NCBI GenBank assembly: GCA_964017195.1
Contig: OZ024894.1
Coordinates: 6,499,037-6,563,036, forward strand
From: Siderastrea radians
Taxonomy: Eukaryota; Cnidaria; Anthozoa; Scleractinia; Rhizangiidae
DNA: 64,000 bases
Direction of reading: 5' to 3'
Shown: one piece after another, positions 54,101-64,000 of the stretch
Numbering within the stretch: the first letter of the stretch is position 1
Layout: the number at the start of each line of letters is the position of its first letter
Notes under the pieces: generated by a model
What the model saw: only the letters and a program-made list of their open reading frames with translations
The model's database searches: none
What the model was told of the DNA's origin: nothing
Translations under genes and position numbers: made by a program

Positions 54101-55661
54101 CGCCTGCTTTTTGCCTTATAAGGAAATTGTTAATTGTGTCTAATGTCTATTGTCTAGTGCCGTGGCGTTAAAGAGTTTTACCGCTAAGCAAAGGTTTTGT
54201 TCAAAACTGGCAAAACAAGTGAAAAAAAAAAACAAGGCAAGTGACCAACACAGACTCGTGGAACAATTGTTAACAACTAAACACTATACGGCTTCTATTT
54301 AATTCACACCCACATGGACTCTTCATTAGACACATCTAATGGCACGCGCAATAGTGGTCTGGGTATTTTGGTCAAACTATGACGGAAAAGTCCACCACAT
54401 CGCATAACATGGACCGATTCCTATATATCAGATTGGCCAATGTTGCTTATCCTTATCGTGTTTATGACACAAAATTTATTGACTTCTTAACCTCATGATC
54501 AACACGGTTTAGGTTATACGAAATTTTCTACCATATCAGTTGAATATGCCGATCTAGCATAAAAAGCAGGAAATTCCGAAAGAAACCTTATCACGAAAGC
54601 AAGAAAGTTCGAAACAAGAAAGAGTACTAACCATACGTGAGAGTAGATTTAATCTCAAGTTTTTTCAGCTCCTCGTAAGTGATATCCCAAATATTGTGGC
54701 TTTCTCCTGTGAGAGTCTGCAAAACAAGGAAAATATAAGCAAAGATTTTAAAAATGACGACAACATACCCGTTTTCACTCATCACTCTCAGCACGCAATT
54801 GCCTTGTGCAACCTGCTACCAACATCGCGTGTCACAAAACGTCATTAGAGGATAGTTGTGTAAGCAAGAAATGACATGGTTGATCCGTTCAGACTCTTTC
54901 GCTGGAAAATTTAAGCCATAAAAAACGAAACGAAACCGAAACTCAGAATTCCCAGAATTTCCGAGTTGCCATTGGCTTTCCGAAAGTGCTAACCGCACTT
55001 TTTTTTACCCTGATTATTTCGTACTCTATAAAATCGGACATATTTGTCGGCTCCGAAAACAAAATTAATTTCCGGCCATGTTAAGAAAATTTGAAACGAC
55101 ATTTCGCCAAAAAAGAAAAATCTTGTTTATAATCACAATTAAATAATCCGAATTTCCAAAGCGGTTACGTCCCTCCTAACAGTTATTCCACCGAAGTGAT
55201 GAATTAGATACCACTGAACCCGACTTTCAGTCGCTTTTTGGGGGCGAAACCGAGATTAAATTCACCTGAACCTAAGAGACCTCTGTCCCTTCTCTTCATT
55301 CGGTGATATTAGTCAAGGAAACAGTGAACCAACGGATTACTGTAAGTTACTGACTTACCAACGTATTGTCATAATGAATCACAACCAGCTTGCCGTCCTT
55401 TGTGAGAAAAGTATCAAGCTCCATGCCGTCTGCCTTCAGGTCTTCAAGACTCTTGAAACCATCGACTGTGTTTTCTTGGAATTTTGAAGGATTTCCATGA
55501 TGGCCGATTACCAAAGGTTTCTGTTTCTTGGCGTAAAGATGGCTATCCGGAATAGATTTCACCTTGATCGATTTATCAAAGCAAGATGTAACAGACTCAA
55601 CCGAGAGACAGGATGAGGCCACAAAACACAAGGCAAACAGGGCGCGAAGTAAAGCCGCCAT
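44465..55661 (-). CDS. Glycerophosphodiester phosphodiesterase-like protein (4 exons)
   Basis: Exons in order 55359-55661, 54632-54716, 53817-53914 and 44465-45142; phases join without stops to give 387 residues. A signal peptide (1-20) starts MAALLRALFALCF. The GDPD core has VIGHHGN (H54), ENT (E63), MELD (E81, D83) and VIHYD (H96), the expected general acid/base and metal-binding residues. The usual HRG is HHG, and the acidic residue expected in the later ELK-like strand is replaced (MYLNMK). Six or more N-glycosylation sites (NSS, NNT and similar) lie in the last exon. The C-terminus ends in a hydrophobic run (TALSLFTLFLLGWFV) without a tail, typical of a GPI signal. It would hydrolyse glycerophosphodiesters or GPI-type lipids at the cell surface, but the altered residues leave activity uncertain. 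Intron 3 is 8.7 kb. Confidence 0.88.
45400..46060. repeat. Dispersed repeat containing a MITE; inverted partner at 53575-53765
   Basis: The block CCACTGGCTTTTTGGTCAGC plus GGGAGGGCGCCAGTAGAG is found here (about 45430-45480) and, inverted, at 53690-53735. The 53.7-kb copy runs on into GGGATAATGGCAAAAATC without interruption. Confidence 0.75.
45486..46023. mobile_element. 538-bp MITE with AGCGCTTACCATTTG termini
   Basis: Inverted ends AGCGCTTACCATTTG and CAAATGGTAAGCGCT are flanked by CTGGG (45481-45485 and 46024-46028). The uninterrupted repeat at about 53.68 kb reads CTGGG once, proving the insertion. Superfamily not assigned. Confidence 0.78.
46346..49018. mobile_element. Foldback/MULE-like element, 2.67 kb, with GGGGAAT arms
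   Basis: Ends GGATGTTACTAAAACGGAGAA and its inverse, flanked by an exact 10-bp duplication ATTATTATCC (46336-46345 and 49019-49028). The inverted arms reach about 1.1 kb (to about 47460 and from about 47975). Each begins with roughly 40 copies of a 7-bp GGGGAAT or CCCCATT repeat, then about 800 bp of nearly identical unique sequence. The loop of about 510 bp has no recognised gene. Long arms and a 9-11-bp duplication fit MULE or foldback elements; no transposase is visible. Confidence 0.85.
46363..46626. repeat. GGGGAAT minisatellite, left arm
   Basis: About 37 units of a heptamer with occasional AAGGAAT or GAGAAT variants. The mirrored array is at about 48802-49003. The two arrays differ in length, so they changed after the arms became identical. 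Confidence 0.9.
49029..50926. other. Intron sequence without recognised features
   Basis: AT-rich, with a G-run at about 50576-50588 and an old CA-poor decayed repeat texture. No exon or element was identified. Confidence 0.5.
50850..50873. repeat. CATA microsatellite
   Basis: Six uninterrupted CATA units. Confidence 0.85.
50927..51138. mobile_element. TTAA-flanked MITE, copy 2
   Basis: Ends CCCTTTAAGCCCCAA and TTGGGGCTTAAAAGG match copy 1 at 36376-36589. Flanks are TTAA on the left and TTAG on the right (one substitution). Confidence 0.75.
51139..53570. other. Intron sequence without recognised features
   Basis: AT-rich intronic DNA with a G-run at about 51641-51652. Open frames here are short and show no family motifs. 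Confidence 0.5.
53817..53914 (-). CDS. Phosphodiesterase exon 3
   Basis: 98 nt, acceptor TATCACAG, donor GTAAGT. Reads TRKIPLLSEVIDAVKDKK then LVMYLN, the IPTLEEVL-like element and following strand of the GDPD barrel. Too short for an ORF scan; found by phase and motif. Confidence 0.88.
54632..54716 (-). CDS. Phosphodiesterase exon 2
   Basis: 85 nt, acceptor GTTTTGCAG, donor GTTAGT. Reads TLTGESHNIWDITYEELKKL, the region after the catalytic His where GDPD proteins show a T..G..I.D.T.EEL pattern. Confidence 0.88.
55359..55661 (-). CDS. Phosphodiesterase exon 1: signal peptide and catalytic N-terminus
   Basis: 101 codons ending exactly at a codon boundary before GTAAGT. The start at 55661 is preferred over an upstream in-frame ATG because it gives a clean signal peptide and lies about 46 nt after the TATA box. 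Confidence 0.9.
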
Positions 55662-55706
55662 GACAGCATTGAGGTGAAATGTTCTCGAGTCACAAATGGT
55701 TGAAGA

Positions 55707-55713
55707 TTTTATA
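55707..55713 (-). promoter_or_regulatory. TATA box of the phosphodiesterase gene
   Basis: TATAAAA on the minus strand, 46-52 nt upstream of the chosen ATG, implying a 5' UTR of only about 15-25 nt. Confidence 0.6.
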
Positions 55714-56555
55714 GCTAGCGGATTAGCTAACCGGGTCTGAGGTTTCAAAGTTTTGATTTGCCTTATAAGGAATTATTTTTCCTATTCCTATTCCGGCCTG
55801 GACAGAACGCCATTCCATCCATTCTGCCCCCGGGGGCAGAATGAACAGAATGTTGCGAATGAAAATCCATGATGGCGGACGGCAAGATGAGCGCTGCGGA
55901 TTCAAATACGTCTCTACCGGAGAAAAAATCAGGTTACACTTTTGGACACAATGAAACATTGCTTCTTATTTCATTGTACCAAAAGTACGAGGTTTTTTTC
56001 AGTGATGTTTCGTACAAGAAAAAGGCAGGACCAGGACCGCGCATCTCGACGGGCGTTTTTCTTATGCAGACAATCAGAATTATTCCTAGCATTCCGTACC
56101 AACCATTCTTATTCCAGAATTGTGGATTAAAAAACGCGCCCTAAGAATATCTGTTTCGGGAGAACGGCAAAATTTATTCGGGAATCTGCAAATAATATTG
56201 GAATACTACATTATATATTTAGGGGTTGCATCTAACTTTGTATTAAATCAGGAGACGTCTCCTTTTGTCTGAGCGTGGTTAAATGTAAATTGTAAGAACT
56301 AATTTAACCCTCTCGCTAAAAATATCCGCTGTATTATCTTGGAAAATCTTTTCTAAGTACTGAGAAATCGATGGCGCGAGATTTTAATCAGCCAAACATG
56401 TAAGCTTGGGTTAAACTGTGCATATCAACGGTGCACAACAGGATCTCCAAATACTCTACTCGGCTCTGTCGCTCATGAATTAGTCTGACGATACAGGAAT
56501 CTTAACCTTTATGGGCCGGTTATTTAAACAAGGTCTAACTGAAACTGCGGCTTAA
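55714..56555. other. Upstream flank of the phosphodiesterase gene
   Basis: No supported gene. Contains a CCCCGGGGGCAG-type short palindrome near 55826-55840. Confidence 0.5.
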
Positions 56556-58894
56556 GACAATGACTGTACCTCCCAAATCTGTTCACAGGCGGGTCATTTT
56601 AAGGAGATAAAAGTTATTCTTCTCTGTGCTATATGCCTTCTTTACCTTTTTTTACTGTAAGCAACGTTGAAATATCACGGTCGGCCACTCTGAAATTGGT
56701 TTAGATCAGGGCCGAGATAGATAGATAGATAGACCGTTTATTAATAAAAGAACTAATTTTAAAGTTTAAGTAGTGAAGAATATTAAACAATAGTTTCAAT
56801 CTACCCTTGAGGGATAATTTAAATGCTGTCGCCTAGCTGTCTGCCAAAGACAATACAGAGATACCTGCTAGAAATCGGCTTTGCTTTGTGGGCACTTTTC
56901 TGTTAGGTAAACACTGAGGCACTGACAATCTGAAATAGCCAGAATTATTTTCGCCCTGTTTAAGGTAGAATCCGGGGGAAATACTACTGGAAACATAACT
57001 ATGCCCACAAAACGAGATTCTGGCCCCTCTTAAGGATACCTTGTAAAATTTTCTTTCCTTTTTTTAATAGGGGAGCCTCCCCCAGGCATACACGTTGCAA
57101 ACTCATTGAGTCGAAGCTCTAAACTTTGAATGCTATTTATCGCCAGCGTCAAAATGACAATAGAACGATTGCTATTTTAGTCTCGACAAAGCTTACTGAA
57201 AAATACCGATTTCATTCCAGTTCCAAAATTATGAAATATGCCAACCTTTGGTCTAAGAGAAGCAGCGTATACAAAATGGACCCGTCTATTTGCTTCAGCT
57301 TGTCCTGACGAAAATATATGCATAGAAATGTCGAAAGTAAGTCCACTCTTGCTTCAAGTTTACACGACTGACTGGTGTTTACACCTGACCCCGATCAAAG
57401 AAAAGAAACATCCTGAAGATATTTATTCTGTCTTCGGCCTTGGTCTCTCAAAACAAAGATGTGCACAAAACACACGCCGGACCTTGAATCAGGCAGGGCA
57501 TCCAATTAACCAGTTATTTCTCTAGAATACCAGTTCGGAAGATGATAACCGCTTCAGAAATTCGGGTTTAACTGTAGAAAAATGTTTGCCTGCATGTAAT
57601 CTCAAAACCTAGCCTTTGTAACGTAGGAAAATTGATTCCCTTTGTTTTATGTTTATATAATACGAAATTAAGTCAGGTAGCATTTTTGAAGAGCAAACAG
57701 CAGCTCGGTAATTCGGCCGATAAGATTTGTTTCCTATGACGCTCTGCGACTTAAAAGAAAAAAAAGTTTTAATTACAGAAACCGAACAAATCAACCGGTG
57801 TTATCGTATTTAAGTTAATATCCATTTTGAAGGCCCTGAAACAATCGGAGAAAACAGACAATGACTGTACCTCCCAAATCTGTTCACAGGAGGGTCATTT
57901 TAAGGAGATAAAAGTTATTCTTCTCTGTGCTATATGCCTTCTTTACCCTTTTTACTGTAAGCAACGTTGAAATATCAGGGTCGGCCACTCTGAAATTGGT
58001 TTAGATCAGGGCCGGCTATTTTTAAAGTTTAAGTAGTGAAGAATATTAAACAATAGTTTCAATCTACCCTTGAGGGATAATTTAAATGCTGTCGCCTAGC
58101 TGTCTGCCAAAGATAATACAGAGATACCTTCTAGAAATCGGCTTTGCTTTTTGGGCACTTTTCTATTAGGTAAACACTGAGGCACTGACAATCTGAAATA
58201 GCCAGAATTATTTTCGCCCTGTTTAAGGTAGAATCCGGGGGAAATACTACTGGAAACATAACTATGCCCACAAAACGAGATTCTGGCCCCTCTTAAGGAT
58301 ACCTTGTAAAATTTTCTTTCCTTTTTTTAATAGGGGAGCCTCCCCCAGGCATACACGTTGCAAACTCATTGAGTCGAAGCTCTAAACTTTGAATGCTATT
58401 TATCGCCAGCGTCAAAATGACAATAGAACGATTGCTATTTTAGTCTCGACAAAGCTTACTGAAAAATACCGATTTCATTCCAGTTCCAAAATTATGAAAT
58501 ATGCTAACCTTTTGTCTAAGAGAAGCAGCGCATGCAAAATGGACCCGTCTATTTGCTTCAGCTTGTCCTGACGAAAATATATGCATAGAAATGTCGAAAG
58601 TAAGTCCACTCTTGCTTCAAGTTTACACGACTGACAGGTGTTTACACCTGACCCCGATCAAAGAAAAGAAACATCCTGAAGATATTTATTCTGTCCTCGG
58701 CCTTGGTCTCTCAAAACAAAGATGTGCACAAAACACACGCCGGACCTTGAATCAGGCAGGGCGTCCAATTAACCAGTTATTTCTTTAGAATACCAGTTCG
58801 GAAGATAATAACCGCCTCAGAAATTCGGGTTTAACTGTAGAAAAATGTTTGCCCACATGTCATCTCAAAACCTAGCCTTTGTAACGTAGGAAAA

Positions 58895-60652
58895 TTAATT
58901 AGGCGAGGCGACGTCTCAAACGTCGCTGCCGTCTAATGAAATACAAGGCACATTCCTGAATTGTCAGGTGTCAGTAGACTTTGTTTCCGCGCGGAAATTC
59001 CCTGTCTTTTCTTATAAAAGTAGCACATTCCTGAATTGGCGGTAGTCAGTAGACTTAGTCTCCGCGCGGGCTCTAAATAATCAGGCTCGTTATGATGACG
59101 TGTATTTTACGAGATTGAAAGTGTGAAGTGTAATTTTGTTGTTTTGAGTTTCGCAGTGTATTTAAGTTGAGTAAAGGAAATTGTTGAATTGTTTATTTCG
59201 CTGTTTTTTAGGAGATTTCGTTTCTAAGGGGCAGTGTTTACAAAGGCTAGTGAGAACTTTGGAGTTGTGCAGGTTGTAATGCACCTATCAATTTAAAGCC
59301 GGCGGGGGGGGAGGCAGGGCATAGGGTGGGGATTTGACATTTTTCAAAAATTTGCCGTCAAATTCCCTGCCCACGGGCAAACTATTCCAGTCAAATGCAC
59401 AAAAATTTCCACACCCCGGGCGGCACATTGCCCGTACACTGATCGTTTGCACTGGCCAAAAAATCTACTTTGTTTCTCTTTATCCCCGTTAAAAACATGC
59501 AAATCAACAAAAACACTCTAAATTAATAGAAAATATGGAGATAAAACAGTCAAATTCACCCACGTTTCTCTGATTCTCGATCTCGTGGACATCCATTATG
59601 GTTTCAAGGACGTATAGCGCATAGGTGACGCAGGAAAAGTAATTTCAGTCTCAGTCTCTTCATTCAAGTCGATGTTCAATATCCCCACATTGGGTGAAGA
59701 CAGATTCAAATATCCCCTCCCCCGGGAAGGCAAGATCAGTCAAAAGACCCACCCCAGGGCCAACAATAACAATCAAATCCCCACCCCATGCCCTGCCTCC
59801 CCCCCCCGCCGGCTTTAAATTGATAGGTGCATAAGTATGTCACCATAAAAATAGTTTTGTATGTTGTGCTGCTTTGTGCACGTTGTAATAAATGACATAG
59901 AAAGGGAGATTGAAATGCCATTTTGTTTAGCGTGCGAGATCTATGAGCGTGCGAGATCTATGAGTCATGGAGAGTACTGTTAGTTGTGGTTACATAATGC
60001 TTCGAACTCAACCGGTTGCGAAGGCGATGACAAACTCCATTCTTGAGTTTTGTGATAATGTAAAGCATAGGAAGGAAGATATTGTTGAGTCTACTGGTTA
60101 AATAGCTGTGAACAGTAAACACCGATCTTTATAAACACAGGTTTAGAGGTTTTAGATTGCAAGTAGCCTCTATTTATTTCTTGAGGTAAAGTCACCGATT
60201 TTATCAGTTAATCAGTTTCTGAAATATTTGACATTCTTGGGTAATATCATTTAATTTCACTGGGTCGATAGAGTTCATTGAGAGGTCTTAAGCGAGAAAG
60301 TTCTCAAAGTGAATCTGTCATATACGCGACATTTCTTTCGTCAGATTAGCTTTGTTGAAGAGTTTGAAGGTGATTTTTTCATTTGTAGCTATGACGTAAG
60401 CAGATAGATTTAGTTATCTATTAGAGACGCTAGCGAAAGAGACTCTTCGGAAGCTTTGACGATAAAAAGTTTACTTACCATTCTAGGTAAATTACGTATA
60501 TTAGACTGTTGATGTTTTGAGCGCCATAGCACGAGTCACATTCGAGCCCGAATCAAGTTCGATTCAAGGTAGAGAACTATTCATAACAGCCCAGGGAAAG
60601 GAAGCTGACAGACTCTGCGCCGCCTGAAAAGACCTCTGAAAATTCCCTAGAA
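58895..60652. other. 1.75-kb insertion in the segmental duplication
   Basis: Comparison with the copy 1/2 junction shows it to be foreign to the repeat. It begins TTAGGCGAGGCGACGTCTC and holds two direct copies (82 bp apart) of a CACATTCCTGAATTG...GTCAGTAGACTT...CCGCGCGG block near 58950 and 59030. It also contains a Harbinger-like MITE. No coding frame was recognised. Confidence 0.55.
59280..59831. mobile_element. Harbinger-like MITE, 552 bp
   Basis: Inverted ends TGCACCTATCAATTTAAAGC, with similarity continuing for about 60 bp through the G-run, are flanked by TAA on both sides (59277-59279 and 59832-59834). A 3-bp TAA duplication fits PIF/Harbinger. Confidence 0.8.
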
Positions 60653-61062
60653 TTCCTTGTTCCTTTTGTTTTATGTTTATATATTAAATACGAAATTAAG
60701 TTAGGTAGCATTTTGAAGAGCAAACAGCAGCTCGGTAATTCGGCCGATAAGATTTGTTTCCTATAACGCTCTGCGACTTAAAGAAAAAAAAACATTTTAG
60801 CCACAGAAACCGAACAAATCAACCGGTGTTATCGTATTTAAGTTAATATCCATTTTGAAGGCCCTGAAACAATCGGAGAAAACAGACAATGACTGTACCT
60901 CCCAAATCTGTTCACAGGAGGGTCATTTTAAGGAGATAAAAGTTATTCTTCTCTGTGCTATGTGCCTTCTTTACCCTTTTTACTGTAAGCAACTTTGAAA
61001 TATCAGGGTCGGCCACTCTGAAATTGGTTTAGATCAGGGCCGGCTATTTTTAAAGTTTAAGA

Positions 61063-62194
61063 GGCAATGTCCACTAAGACCGAGCGAAATCGAAAATATG
61101 TGGCACATGATGAAAAATCAAAATTCTCCGTTTTTCGCCCAGAGATACCTTATGGTAGCTCTAGAAACGTGGTGGCATTTTTTGTTGAGAAACTGTTTTT
61201 AAACCTCCGAAAAATTAATAAACCGTTACCGCACTACGTGTCTCTACAAACACCCCGAATAAACGCGAATCATACCTTCTCGTAAACTTCGCTCTGTTTA
61301 ATTCGCGTCATGGAAAAATCAAGTTTTGAGCTTAGAAATTTGCTGTTGAAGAGTTTACAAGTAATTTGAGTCAAATTGTACTTTTGTGGATTAATTTTCA
61401 AGGTCATGGCAGGCTGCTGAAAACCACTAAACTTCGCTTGCTTTGAATTCTCAATTTGGCGCATTTTTTCAAGAGATAGTTTCCCTCCCCGGTAAAACAC
61501 CGAATCACTTGAAATTCAGAATTCTTGAAAGAGGAAATACCGTTCTTAAACCAGGTTTAAAAATTAGTTGCGGGCTTTTTATCAGCGCCGAGTACAAACG
61601 CTCTCAAAATCCCGATAATTACAACATCAACACGTCAACAATTGGCACATACCTCCGACCAAATAACTGAGAATGTAGACATCTCTTCTATTTTGGTTGG
61701 TATTCGGTTGTAATCCACAGTGGAAAGGTAATGTCTAAGCTCACCTGAATATGGTATTGTCTAAATATCAGGTTCTGTGCGTACTCTTTCATAATAACCA
61801 TCTTGGCGTCCGGGGTCAACAACATCACTGAAGCATCGCGTATTGGCAATCAACCCAAATGACTTATTCCATCGCGCCTCCTTCTGTTAAAATCAAGAAC
61901 CTTCAGAAATAAAATGATTTTGCCTTATTTGAACTTCAAAATAGTTTTCTCCTATAAGACGTCTTTTCTGTGTTCGTTGCAAAATTTCGAAAACGGTAAA
62001 TTCTTGCCGAAAGTTCACAAGCCTTTTTAGTTTGAGTCACGCAACAAAATGTAACGCACTTGGTTTGACCTTGGAGGGGGGAAAAAGGCACGCACAACAA
62101 CAACAACAACAACAAAAACAAGCAAGCAAAAAACAAACAAACAAAAAACAAAGCAATGAGAACTTTGAAAACCTGTGGACCCAAGGACCTATTG
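61063..62194. other. Intergenic sequence without recognised genes
   Basis: AT-rich, with an (ACA)n tract at about 62094-62115. Open frames lack family features. Confidence 0.5.
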
Positions 62195-62618
62195 CCGTAA
62201 ACTGCCGCTAATAAGCCCTGGGCTTAGTTTTGGGTGGGCTTATAAACGGATGGGCTTATATCCGGGGGGGGGGCTTATAAGTTTCGAAATGAGCCACAGC
62301 AGTGTTGATCGAAAAAAAACGTTTTTAATTTACCAGTTTTAATTAACCTTTGAAACGTCATAATAAATCTAATTAATCTAACTCATTTCAATTTTAACAA
62401 CAAAATCAAAACTGTAACAACACGAGCGTAACCGGAAGGTAACAAAACAGAAGCTCAGAGTTCATCTTCGCAGTGTTCTGTGAGAGTGCATAATATTAAG
62501 GAAATAGGGAAAACTAGAGGGGGACTTAATCCGGGGGAGCTTATAACCGCATGTATTTTTTTGTTTACAGGTAGATGGGCCTATAACCGGGGGGGTCTTA
62601 TAAGCGGCAGTTTACGGT
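62195..62618. mobile_element. MITE with CCGTAAACTGCCGCT termini, 424 bp
   Basis: Ends CCGTAAACTGCCGCTAATAAG and its inverse are followed inward by repeated GGGCTTATAA and GGGGGCTTATAA words on both sides. Flanks (TATTG and TATTT) suggest a short TA-rich duplication but are not decisive. Confidence 0.72.
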
Positions 62619-63448
62619 ATTTATGTATTTATCAGTATCATTAGACGCAGCGAAGCCTTGCTAAAACCTTGCCTGTTACTAGGACTTTGACAAAGAAATT
62701 ATTATTAGGTCTCTATGTATTGGTCTTAAAAAAATTGGTCAAGGCAGAAGTAAGAATGTAAAAATGTATGTTGAGTTTACTCAAGCCCAAACCAGGGGTG
62801 CCGGAACCGTCCTTTTCGTTCTTTATAAGCTTGTGAAACCATTTTATGGCAAACCTAGCGGATCACACTTTTATACATTAAACTCAAAATTAAGTTGAGT
62901 TTGAAACTCAACTCATGTTGAAACTCATCATGACAAGGAGTCCTAATGTTCACGGCTCTTTGTCGCTTTCCGCCTGATCTTCTGAGCAGTGCAGGTGACG
63001 AAGGTGGAGAACCATACTTGTGACGAATGGCTAACCCTCGAAACGTCAGCTTTCAATCTCTTCACGGTGGCTCAATTTGCCTTATCAACTCAGTTGATAA
63101 ATACAAAGTTTTGTTTTCGCTTCCCCACCTATGCAGCACCCCAGTTTCTCTAGAAACTAACCCCCTTGTTTGTCAGGTGACAGTTGGTTGTGCGATATTT
63201 CTCCGCCTTCTCACGTTTGAGAAGAACGAGCTCGGTTTCGCTTAGAGTACTGCTATGGACGGTAGACCATCTGATGACAAGGCCTTAGATTTCAGCGCAG
63301 ATATTGGTCTTATAGGTCCCACGCCATATGCTCTTCATACACGGACGGATTCCTTCTTTCGAAAACTGTATATTCGAGAGCATGCTCACACCATCGATCT
63401 TCCAAGTGGCCACTAAAGGGCTTGCAATGGATGCGCACCGGGTGACAC
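62619..63448. other. Right-edge intergenic sequence with a possible retroelement tail
   Basis: A stretch at about 63005-63100 (CGAAACGTCAGCTTTCAATC, then TTGATAAATAC) resembles a dispersed retroelement 3' end, perhaps Penelope-like. It encodes no intact enzyme. Confidence 0.35.
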
Positions 63449-63853
63449 TTAAGGACGGTGCCTCCTAATACAGAGGTATTTTTGCAAAGGTTACGACTAT
63501 GGGGAAAAAGTAGATCTTAGCAAGGGTTATTGGAATCCAAAAAGAAAAATGTGGGTAACCACGCATTTTTCATAGATAATTAAGCAACCATAATTCTCAA
63601 AAAGCGTTAAAATACAAAGAATGTATGTATGGCAATTTCTTTCCAAATTTAAGCTCAGTTATCTCTGAAAAATCCGTGGTTACCCCCAATTTTCTTTTTG
63701 GATTCTGATAGCCCTTGCTAAGATCTGCTTTTTCCACATAGTCATAAACCGCGCAAAAACGTTGTTTTATTAGGAGGCAATTCCTTAAGAAACCCGAATA
63801 TCCTGAGATGCGCGAAACGTATGCGTAGAAACAAAAGGAGGCACCGTCCTTGA
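63449..63853. mobile_element. TTAA-type MITE with GGACGGTGCCTCCT termini
   Basis: Inverted ends GGACGGTGCCTCCTAATA and AGGAGGCACCGTCC are flanked by TTAA (63449-63452) and TTGA (63850-63853). The inner arms share AGATCTTAGCAAGGG and ATCCAAAAAGAAAA in inverted form. The pattern fits a Kolobok-like MITE. Confidence 0.75.
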
Positions 63854-64000
63854 GGATGGTTCTCCACCGGGATCTTCATATCGTGTCCGGAGTTTAGGAA
63901 GATAAATGTAGCCGACTTAGTCTCCGCTGGCCTTGCGGTAGCAGGCTCCCTCCCCTCCCAGGGAGGGAAGGGAGCCAGGCGTTTGAACACCACTCCCAGC

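Larger units (their letters stand above)
56556..61062. repeat. Tandem segmental duplication, unit about 1.3 kb, 2.3 copies plus insertion
   Basis: The block starting AATGACTGTACCTCCCAAATC occurs at about 56560, 57858 and 60886. Copies 1 and 2 run for about 1.05 kb with few differences. A further 240 bp (ATACGAAATTAAG through AACAATCGGAGAAAACAGAC) separates copies 1 and 2 and again precedes copy 3. About 1.75 kb (58895-60652) of unrelated DNA interrupts copy 2. Copy 1 has an extra (AGAT)n tract near 56715. No gene was recognised in the unit. Confidence 0.85.

Noticed and set aside
57126..58788. Duplicated 60- and 95-codon frames
   Set aside because: They recur because the 1.3-kb unit is duplicated; no domain, splice or codon evidence supports coding.
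63027..63245. 72-codon frame near the right edge
   Set aside because: It lies in a dispersed repeat-like tail and shows no domain; likely non-coding.

Overview
The window is animal nuclear DNA, most likely from an anthozoan cnidarian (stony coral or close relative). This is inferred from intron-rich genes with GT-AG junctions, short exons, AT-rich introns, and the mix of mobile elements (Polinton, Ngaro, BEL/Pao, hAT, many MITEs). The species cannot be fixed from sequence alone. Two host genes can be assembled exon by exon. The first (2762-16515, + strand) is a six-cupredoxin multicopper ferroxidase of the ceruloplasmin/hephaestin family: 14 exons, about 1,126 residues, all copper-ligand motifs visible. 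The second (44465-55661, - strand) is a secreted, probably GPI-anchored glycerophosphodiester phosphodiesterase-like protein: 4 exons, 387 residues, with an 8.7 kb third intron full of mobile elements.

Between the genes (17.1-44.0 kb) lies a nested block of transposons. A roughly 1.05 kb non-autonomous hAT-like element (17138-35095, 8-bp target duplication CTGTTAAT) was split by two later insertions. One is a 10.27 kb Polinton/Maverick remnant (17530-27800, 6-bp duplication CTTACA, termini AGTAGTACTG/CAGTACTACT). The other is a BEL/Pao LTR retrotransposon (27902-34524, 5-bp duplication CCTCC, two 430-bp LTRs about 1% different). A second copy of the same hAT-like element (37466-38522) sits in the gag region of a Ngaro-type tyrosine-recombinase retrotransposon (36841-44014, A1-ORFs-B1-A2-B2 repeats). 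This second copy is uninterrupted, so it supplies the empty target sites that prove both insertions.

The Polinton remnant is the most unusual part. It keeps the C-terminal piece of a family B DNA polymerase. It also has a gene of unknown function inside its long terminal inverted repeats (plus a third diverged copy), a SLOG/Rossmann-like protein gene, and a small basic protein with an RVxF-like motif. At its centre is a nearly perfect palindrome with 2.45 kb arms. Each arm carries one copy of a zinc-finger/acidic protein gene, transcribed divergently from TATA-box promoters around a 202-bp core. No integrase, capsid, packaging ATPase or protease gene is visible. The left terminal repeat was itself hit by a TA-flanked MITE and a 1,033-bp element; both insertions are proved by the intact right repeat.

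The rest (44-64 kb) is the phosphodiesterase gene and its large intron. The intron contains a 2.67 kb foldback/MULE-like element with GGGGAAT-repeat arms, a MITE inside a dispersed repeat, and a TTAA-flanked MITE. Beyond the gene are a 1.3 kb tandem segmental duplication, a Harbinger-like MITE, and two further inverted-repeat elements. No rRNA, functional tRNA or CRISPR array was seen.
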